A stretch of DNA of 64,000 bases, taken from positions 20,477,138-20,541,137 of the forward strand of contig CM064517.1 in the NCBI GenBank assembly GCA_032716605.1, in the 5' to 3' direction. A model generated the notes under the pieces. That model saw nothing but the letters and a program-made list of their open reading frames with translations, was not told the origin of the DNA and searched no databases. A program made the position numbers and the translations under genes. How positions within the stretch are numbered: the first letter of the stretch is position 1; the number at the start of each line of letters is the position of its first letter. Positions 57,201 to 64,000 of this stretch are shown piece after piece. Source of the stretch: Paralithodes platypus (taxonomy: Eukaryota > Arthropoda > Malacostraca > Decapoda > Lithodidae).

Positions 57201-57570
57201 AAGGTGAGTATACTGTATGATTGATGACTAAGGTGAGTATACTGTATGATTGATGACTAAGGTGATATACTGTATGATTGATGACTAAGGTGAGTATACT
57301 GTATGATTGATGACTAAGGTGGGTATACTGTATGATTGATGACTAAGGTGAGTATACTGTATGATTGATGACTAAGGTGAATATACTGTATGATTGATGA
57401 CTAAGGTGGGTATACTGTATGATTGATGACTAAGGTGAGTATACTGTATGATTGATGACTAAGGTGAGTATACTGTATGATTGATGACTAAGGTGGGTAT
57501 ACTGTATGATTGATGACTAAGGTGAGTATACAGTATGATTGATGACTAAGGTGAGTATACTGTATGATTG
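54266..57570. repeat. 29-bp satellite array, about 114 copies
   Basis: The unit contains gattgatgactaaggtgagt and atactgtat. Variants at the gtgagt position (gtgggt, gtgaat) and at atactg (ataatg) are distributed non-randomly. Unit length is almost perfectly conserved. No long frame is open. Confidence 0.98.
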
Positions 57571-57668
57571 TAGGTCTATTCTGCGGATAAGGCTGTTCTT
57601 ACTTTACCAAGTGTGACCGGTCTTCCCCTTCAGAATATTCCATTGTCTGCATGGTTAGGCACGGACCA

Positions 57669-58039
57669 TTAAGGGGAGGCAGACCGTTTTTCTGGACCCC
57701 CTTCTCCCTAATGTTTAGTCTCACTATTTTTGAGATTATAAGACGTTCGGCCCATTAGTTTGGCGATTTTAACACCTTTCGTCCCATTTCGTTGTAAATT
57801 GTAAGACCTTTCGTGCCATTTAGGTGTCGACTTTTTCATGGCGAGCGATAGTGAGCCTGCAATTTTAAGAGGAACTGGCCTTTGGCCGGGAAATTTTTCA
57901 ACCGAAAAATGTACAAATTTATCTTGAAGGGGGGTTTATAGGGGGTGTTCTTCTAAGCTTGATGGAGGTCTAGCGAGGAAACTAAGAAAATATATGAATA
58001 AATTAATTAATAGACCAAACAAACTGACAGTCTCCCAAT
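57669..58039 (+). mobile_element. Fold-back element F2, copy m
   Basis: TTAAGGGGAGGCAGACC to CTGACAGTCTCCCAATAA. The core reads tggcctttggccg. Confidence 0.85.
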
Positions 58040-58405
58040 AAGGGGGGTAGTGCTTGGTTCTTGGCTATGTATTTGATAATTTATTTATTTTTTAGTTTCC
58101 TCGCTAGTCCTCCATCAAGCTTCATATAACACCCCCCAAGACACCCTCTCAGCATAAATTTGTACTTTTTTCGGTAGAAAAATGTCCCGGCCGAAGGCCG
58201 ATTCCTTCTAAAAATACAGGCTCGCAATAGCTCGCCAGGAAAAAATCGACACTTAAACGGCACGAAAAGCCTTAATATTGACAAAGGAATGGATTAAATT
58301 ATACAAACTAATGGAACGAACGTCTTAAAATCCCATAACAAATATGCCAAACATGAAAAACATGAGGGAGAAGGGGGTCCAGAAATAGCGACTACCTCCC
58401 CCTTA
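58040..58405 (-). mobile_element. Fold-back element F2, copy n
   Basis: Starts AAGGGGGGTAGTGC directly after copy m and ends CTACCTCCCCCTTAA, with the core inverted. The two elements lie head to head and share the AATAAGG junction. Confidence 0.82.
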
Positions 58406-58434
58406 AGCTGAATATGGCCGCTTGTCTCTTCTGC

Positions 58435-58438
<4 letters not shown>

Positions 58439-58525
<87 letters not shown>
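58439..58525. repeat. (TA)n tract
   Basis: An uninterrupted TA dinucleotide run of about 86 bp. Confidence 0.97.
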
Positions 58526-58528
<3 letters not shown>

Positions 58529-59137
58529 AAGCCTTTCACCACATAGATCAAACACTATTATAGCCATTGTAAATGTTTAACTTATCGATGAACATTAAAT
58601 TGAACAGTTTATATACGGTGGTGGAATTGTTACCAAAATATCAGGCCAGGTTAGACTGTCTACCTGGTCAGCAGCTGGCACCCAAGCCATCTCAGGGGGT
58701 CTATAAAGTATCTATATAGTATCTGTAATGTGTAATAAAGGGAAAAAACACACACACCCACACACCAAGACCCTCCTTCAAGATAAATGTGTACATTTTT
58801 CTATAGCTAAATAACACGAAAAGTCTAAATATTGATAAGAAAATGGGAGTCTGCAGAAAGCCGATTGGCCCACACAAGGCAGATACCTCTCACATCCAAT
58901 CCCAATTACAAGGCCTAATTATAGGGCCAGCTCACTAATACCATGAGGACCGACCTCACCAAAACGGTGAGAGGTCAGAAAACGGAGTCTGCACAGCGCC
59001 GATTGAACCATACCCGGCAGACCCCCCTCACACCCAACATCTTGATGTGACTACTGACACACGAATTAATAATTACACTATTTTCCATCATTCAAAAGAG
59101 GCAAGACTTTTGCTTTTGACGAGATGAACAATAACAT
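58526..59137. other. Unassigned DNA with an F2 scrap and a direct repeat
   Basis: Positions 58770-58848 look like a fragment of an F2 arm (aagtctaaatattgataaga). Two diverged ~53-bp direct repeats starting gagtctgca lie at about 58847 and 58986. No gene. Confidence 0.5.
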
Positions 59138-59582
59138 CTTAAGGGGGGTCACCTGCTTAAGGGGGGGTCACCTGCTTAAGGGGGGGGGGGGGTCACCTGC
59201 TTAAGGGGGGTCACCTGCTTTTTTTCTCTCTTCCTCTCCTGTTCTCTCTTGCTCTAGCTTGTATCCATCCGGCCCCATTCAGCCAACTGTTTTAAGACGT
59301 TTATCCCCATCCAGGTGTCGATTTCTTCCTGGCGAGCGATAGCGAGCCAGCATTGTATGGAGAAATCCGGCTTCGCCGGAGAAATTTTTCTATCGAAAAA
59401 TGTAAAAATTTAGCTTGCTGTCAAAACAAATATATATATACTGGCTCGCTACCGCTCGCCAGGAAAATATTGACACCTGGATGGGGGTAAACATCTTAAA
59501 ACAGTAGGCTGAATGGGGCCGAATGGATACAAGCCAAAGAAAGAGAGAAAAGGAGATAAAACAAACGGGTCGGTCTCCTTAA
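59138..59582 (+). mobile_element. Fold-back element F1, copy i, left end tandemly repeated
   Basis: The left terminus CTTAAGGGGGGTCACCTG occurs four times in a row at 59138-59218 before the ordinary F1 arm. The right end is truncated (gtcggtctccttaatgg). Core and arms are standard. Confidence 0.85.
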
Positions 59583-59667
59583 TGGAATTTACACACACAC
59601 AAATATAACAGAGACAAATTAACTTGGGATACGAGAAACTAACCCGACTTGAATATACTGTATATAT

Positions 59668-59883
59668 TTAACCCTTTCACTACCGAGGATGTTTGTGGTT
59701 GTATGTCAACTATATTTAGACGATTTTGTGCAGTTTAAGAAGGATCTGTGGTAGCAAAAAGGGTTAAGTGAGATAGTTCAAAGCCCGTTAGTTACTGCTT
59801 GGAGGCCCTTTGGAAACTGAATAAAGTCGTCTAATAGTAGCTAGGAGAAAGTCAAAAGTCTATGCCGGTACAGAAGGGGTTAA
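59668..59883. mobile_element. TTAA-flanked MITE family B, first of a pair
   Basis: TTAACCCTTTCACTACCG to CGGTACAGAAGGGGTTAA, 216 bp. Confidence 0.82.
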
Positions 59884-60092
59884 CCCATACAGTACCGGTG
59901 ACGTCCTTTGCATTATATTTTGCCAACTATTAGACGATTTTATTTAGATTAGGAAGGACCTCTAGCAGTAATAAGGCTTCAAACTATCTCAACCAACCCT
60001 TTAAACTACCACAGATCTTATAAGCTGCACAATATCGTGTATATATATAGCTAGAATAAAATATAGCACACGTCGTTGGTACTCAAAGGGTT
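59880..60092. mobile_element. TTAA-flanked MITE family B, second of a pair
   Basis: Begins with the same TTAA that ends the previous MITE, reads TTAACCCATACAGTACCGG and ends GTACTCAAAGGGTTAA. It is the best uninterrupted relative of 19556-20259. Confidence 0.82.
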
Positions 60093-60199
60093 AAAAGGGT
60101 TATTATGCTTTACAAAATAGTAGTACGGTACACAAGTGGATCGGAAACAGAGAGGGTAACTAAAACTAAACATAGAAAATGGTTGTGGTTGAAGTAGCA

Positions 60200-60577
60200 T
60201 TAAGGGGGGTGACACACTTGTTGTCCACTCCTTTTTCTCTCTTTCTCTGGCTTGTATTAATTTGGCCCCATTCAGCCTACTGTTTTAAGACGTTTGCCCC
60301 CATCCAGGTGTCAATATTTTCCTGACGAGCGGTAGCGAGCCAGCATATATATATATTTGTTTTCTAACAGCAAGCTAAATTTGTAAATTTTTCGACAGAA
60401 AAATGTATCCAGCTAAGCTGGAGATCTCCATACAATGCTGGCTCACTATCGTTCGCCAGGAAGAAATCGACACCTGGATGGGGATAAACGTCTTAAAACA
60501 GTTGGCTGAATGGGGCCGAATGGATACAAGCCAGGGAAAGAGAGAAAGATAAAACAAAAAAAGTGACCCCCCCTTAA
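60200..60577 (-). mobile_element. Fold-back element F1, copy j (inverted core)
   Basis: TTAAGGGGGGTGACACAC to AGTGACCCCCCCTTAA: both ends of the GGTCACC type. The core is opposite to copy a, with a shifted mini-palindrome (ccagctaagctgg). Confidence 0.85.
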
Positions 60578-60714
60578 GCTAGCAACGGACATGTTTCAAA
60601 CGCTGTCCCTCTACATATGCATATCTAATGATTAAATCAACATGGAAGGTATCATATGCAAAATAACCGGTTTATCTGAGAGTTGTTTTTTTGGCAGAGG
60701 GGATTGAGGTGATG

Positions 60715-60768
60715 GGGGTGTTTGTGGGTGAGTGGTAGTGTGCGTGGTGCGCGTGTGCGTGCGTGTGC

Positions 60769-60809
<41 letters not shown>

Positions 60810-61890
60810 GTAGTGAGTGTGTGTGTATGATGGTTTTGTGAGTGTGTGGTGGTGGTTGTGTGGTGTCTATGTATGTGAATGTGAGAGATGGTGGTGATGG
60901 TCTGTATGTGATTGTGTTGTCGTGGTGTTTATTTGACAGTGGTGGTGGTGATGGTCTGTATGTGATTGTGTTGTGGTGTTTATTTGACAGTGGTGGTGAT
61001 GGTCTGTATGTGATTGTGTTGTCGTGGTGTTTATTTGACAGTGGTGGTGGTGATGGTCTGTATGTGATTGTGTTATTCCAGGTACCTATTTGACAGTGGT
61101 GGTGGTGGTGGTTGTAATGGTGTGTATGTGTGTGTGGTTGTGTTGTAGTGATGTGTATATGTGAATGTGGTAGTGGTGGTGGTGGTGTGTATGTGTGTGT
61201 GGTTGTGTTGTAGTGATGTGTATATGTGAATGTGGTAGTGGTGGTGGTGGTGTGTATGTGTAAGTGGTAGTGATGGTGTGTATGTGTATGTGTGTGTTGT
61301 AGTGATGTGTATATGTGAATGTGGTAGTGGTGGTGGTGGTGTGTATGTGTAAGTGGTAGTGATGGTGTGTATGTGTGTGTGGTTGTGTTGTAGTGATGTG
61401 TATATGTGAATGTGGTAGTGGTGGTGGTGGTGTGTATGTGTAAGTGGTAGTGATGGTGTGTATGTGTGTGTGGTTGTGTTGTAGTGATGTGTATATGTGA
61501 ATGTGGTAGTGGTGGTGGTGGTGTGTATGTGTAAGTGGTAGTGATGGTGTGTATGTGTGTGTGGTTGTGTTGTAGTGATGTGTATATGTGAACGTGGTAG
61601 TGGTGGTGATGGTGTGTATGTGTAAGTGGTAGTGATGGTGTGTGTGGTAGTGGTGGTGGGTATGTGTAAGTGGTATTGATGGTGTGCATGTGTGTGTGGT
61701 AGTGGTGGTGGTGGTGGTGTTTGTAGTGGTGTGCATGTGTGTGTGGTAGAGGTGGTGGTAATGTGTATGTGTGTGTGTGGTAATGGTGGTGGTGTGTATG
61801 TGGGTGTGGTAATGGTGGTAGTGTGTATGTGTGTGTGGTAATGGTGGTAGTGTGTATGTGTGTGTGGGTAGTAATAGTGTTGGGGGTGTA
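60715..61890. repeat. GT/GGT-rich tandem repeats
   Basis: (GT)n at about 60751-60805, four copies of a ~64-bp unit at 60890-61075 (gtctgtatgtgattgtgttg), then five or six copies of a ~108-bp unit to 61610 (gtagtgatgtgtatatgtga), then degenerate TGG/TGTG. The three long His/Thr-rich minus frames (up to 345 codons) are by-products of the composition. Confidence 0.93.
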
Positions 61891-62590
<700 letters not shown>

Positions 62591-62725
62591 TGTAATATAT
62601 TTGCAGTACCGGTACTATAATTGCATTATAACTTCGGTTGTTGGTAATATTAGTCACATTATGTGTATAACCGTTGTACTCAGCTAACTATGACCTCAAC
62701 AACCGTTCATGTAATGAAGAATATG

Positions 62726-63303
62726 AAGTTTCCCTCATATGATTATAATATACCTGAAGTTTCCCTCATATGATTATAATATACCTGAAGTTTCCCTCAT
62801 ATGATTATAATATACCTGAAGTTTCCCTCATATGATTATAATATACCTGAAGTTTCCCTCATATGATTATAATATACCTGAAGTTTCCCTCATATGATTA
62901 TAATATACCTGAAGTTTCCCTCATATGATTATAATATACCTGAAGTTTCCCTCATATGATAATAATATACCTGAAGTTTCCCTCATATGATTATAATATA
63001 CCTGAAGTTTCCCTCATATGATTATAATATACCTGAAGTTTCCCTCATATGATTATAATATACCTGAAGTTTCCCTCATATGATTATAATATACCTGAAG
63101 TTTCCCTCATATGATTATAATATACCTGAAGTTTCCCTCATATGATTATAATATACCTGAAGTTTCCCTCATATGATTATAATATACCTGAAGTTTCCCT
63201 CATATGATTATAATATACCTGAAGTTTCCCTCATATGATTATAATATACCTGAAGTTTCCCTCATATGATTATAATATACCTGAAGATTCCCTCATATGA
63301 TTT
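62726..63303. repeat. 31-bp tandem repeat, about 18 copies
   Basis: The unit is built from gaagtttccctcatatgatt and ataatatacct. Copies are nearly identical, with single substitutions near 62962 and 63286. Confidence 0.97.
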
Positions 63304-63379
63304 TAAGAAACCAGCATTCATAGCACACAGACAGCTGGGGCAGGGTTCAAACCCTTGTGGCAGGCCGTGTTGCTTGTCT

Positions 63380-63382
<3 letters not shown>

Positions 63383-63453
<71 letters not shown>

Positions 63454-63496
63454 CAGACAGAGAGAGAGACAAACAGAGACAGGCAGACAGACAAGC

Positions 63497-63579
<83 letters not shown>

Positions 63580-63600
63580 AACAGAGAGAGAGAGAGAGAG
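63383..63600. repeat. (GA)n and (CAGA)n compound microsatellite
   Basis: GA dinucleotides at 63383-63452 and about 63530-63577 flank a CAGA-rich centre, with a last GA block to 63600. Confidence 0.97.
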
Positions 63601-63694
63601 GTTTCGATCAAAAGTGACCGCAAGTGGAGGGAGTGTGAATAGTTAATTTCCTAAAGGGTTAATCTGTCCTTATCTCCAACCTATTACGGAAAAT

Positions 63695-64000
63695 GGTTAA
63701 GGGGAGACTGACCGTTTGTTTGGTCTATTAATTAATTTATTCATATATTTGTTTAGTTTCCTCCCTAGACCTCCATCAAGCTTAGAAAAACATCCCCTAG
63801 ATCCCCTTCAAGCTAAATTTGTAAATTTTTCGGTAGAAAAATTTCCCGGCCGAAGGCCAGTTCCTCTTAAAATTGCAGGCTCGCTACCGCTCGCCAGAAA
63901 ATAATCGACACCTAAATGGCACGAAAGGTCTTAAAATTGACAACAAAATGGGACGAAAGGTGTTAAAATCACCAAACTAATGGAACCAATGTCTTAAAAT
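63695..64000 (-). mobile_element. Fold-back element F2, copy p, cut by the window edge
   Basis: Starts TTAAGGGGAGACTGACC, continues through the inverted core (ccgaaggccag) and the sub-repeats, and runs off the end. Confidence 0.85.

Noticed and set aside
63266..63646. Arg/Glu-repeat frame of 126 codons
   Set aside because: Encoded entirely by (GA)n and (CAGA)n microsatellites.

Overview
This window is eukaryotic and animal, most probably an arthropod and best matching a decapod crustacean; I cannot name the species. The reasons are a spliced sidestep-like immunoglobulin-superfamily gene (a family known from arthropod axon guidance), interstitial copies of the arthropod telomere repeat TTAGG, a DIRS-type tyrosine-recombinase retrotransposon (DIRS1-like elements are known to be widespread in decapods), and extreme microsatellite and satellite content. 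There is no prokaryotic gene organisation and no CRISPR array.

One cellular gene can be reconstructed. It lies on the minus strand. I find eight exons (32275-32149, 25943-25732, 24760-24644, 22994-22788, 21664-21393, 20834-20675, 17991-17766 and 12001-10840) whose splice phases agree at all seven junctions. Together they encode about 826 residues: three Ig domains, each split over two exons, one split FN3 domain, a Ser/Thr/Pro-rich mucin-like stalk, one transmembrane helix and a short cytoplasmic tail. The signal-peptide exon or exons must lie at higher coordinates and were not found.

Almost everything else is repeats. Positions 1-1172 hold the 3' end of an RTE-type LINE. Positions 1861-10533 hold an 8.7 kb DIRS-like element with both inverted terminal repeats and an internal complementary region. 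It has an intact 899-residue first ORF, but its RT/RNase H and tyrosine recombinase are frameshifted and a LINE fragment is nested inside it. Positions 14271-17608 and 36436-39500 are two very similar copies of a Jockey/CR1-like APE-type LINE (family A here); the first is interrupted by a SINE-like insertion. A second, related LINE (family B) is present as four short 3'-end copies on the minus strand.

The commonest component is a pair of related fold-back families, F1 and F2 (my names). Twenty-five entries here, including one fused pair and one copy cut by the window edge, average about 350 bp each. They have long imperfect inverted arms, TTAAGGGG / CCCCTTAA-like ends, a conserved core with two mini-hairpins, and diverged ~32-bp internal sub-repeats. 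Several smaller MITE families are also present: TTAA-flanked (A, B, C), TA-flanked (D and a mariner-like one) and one hAT-like with an 8-bp target duplication. Nested insertions give a relative chronology.

The right half is dominated by long tandem arrays: a 36-bp satellite (40.5-43.65 kb), a 59-bp unit (44.0-44.4 kb), a 35-bp minisatellite (46.5-48.4 kb), a 29-bp satellite of about 114 copies (54.27-57.57 kb), GT-rich DNA (60.7-61.9 kb) and a 31-bp array (62.7-63.3 kb). Long frames in these arrays are periodicity artefacts, not genes.
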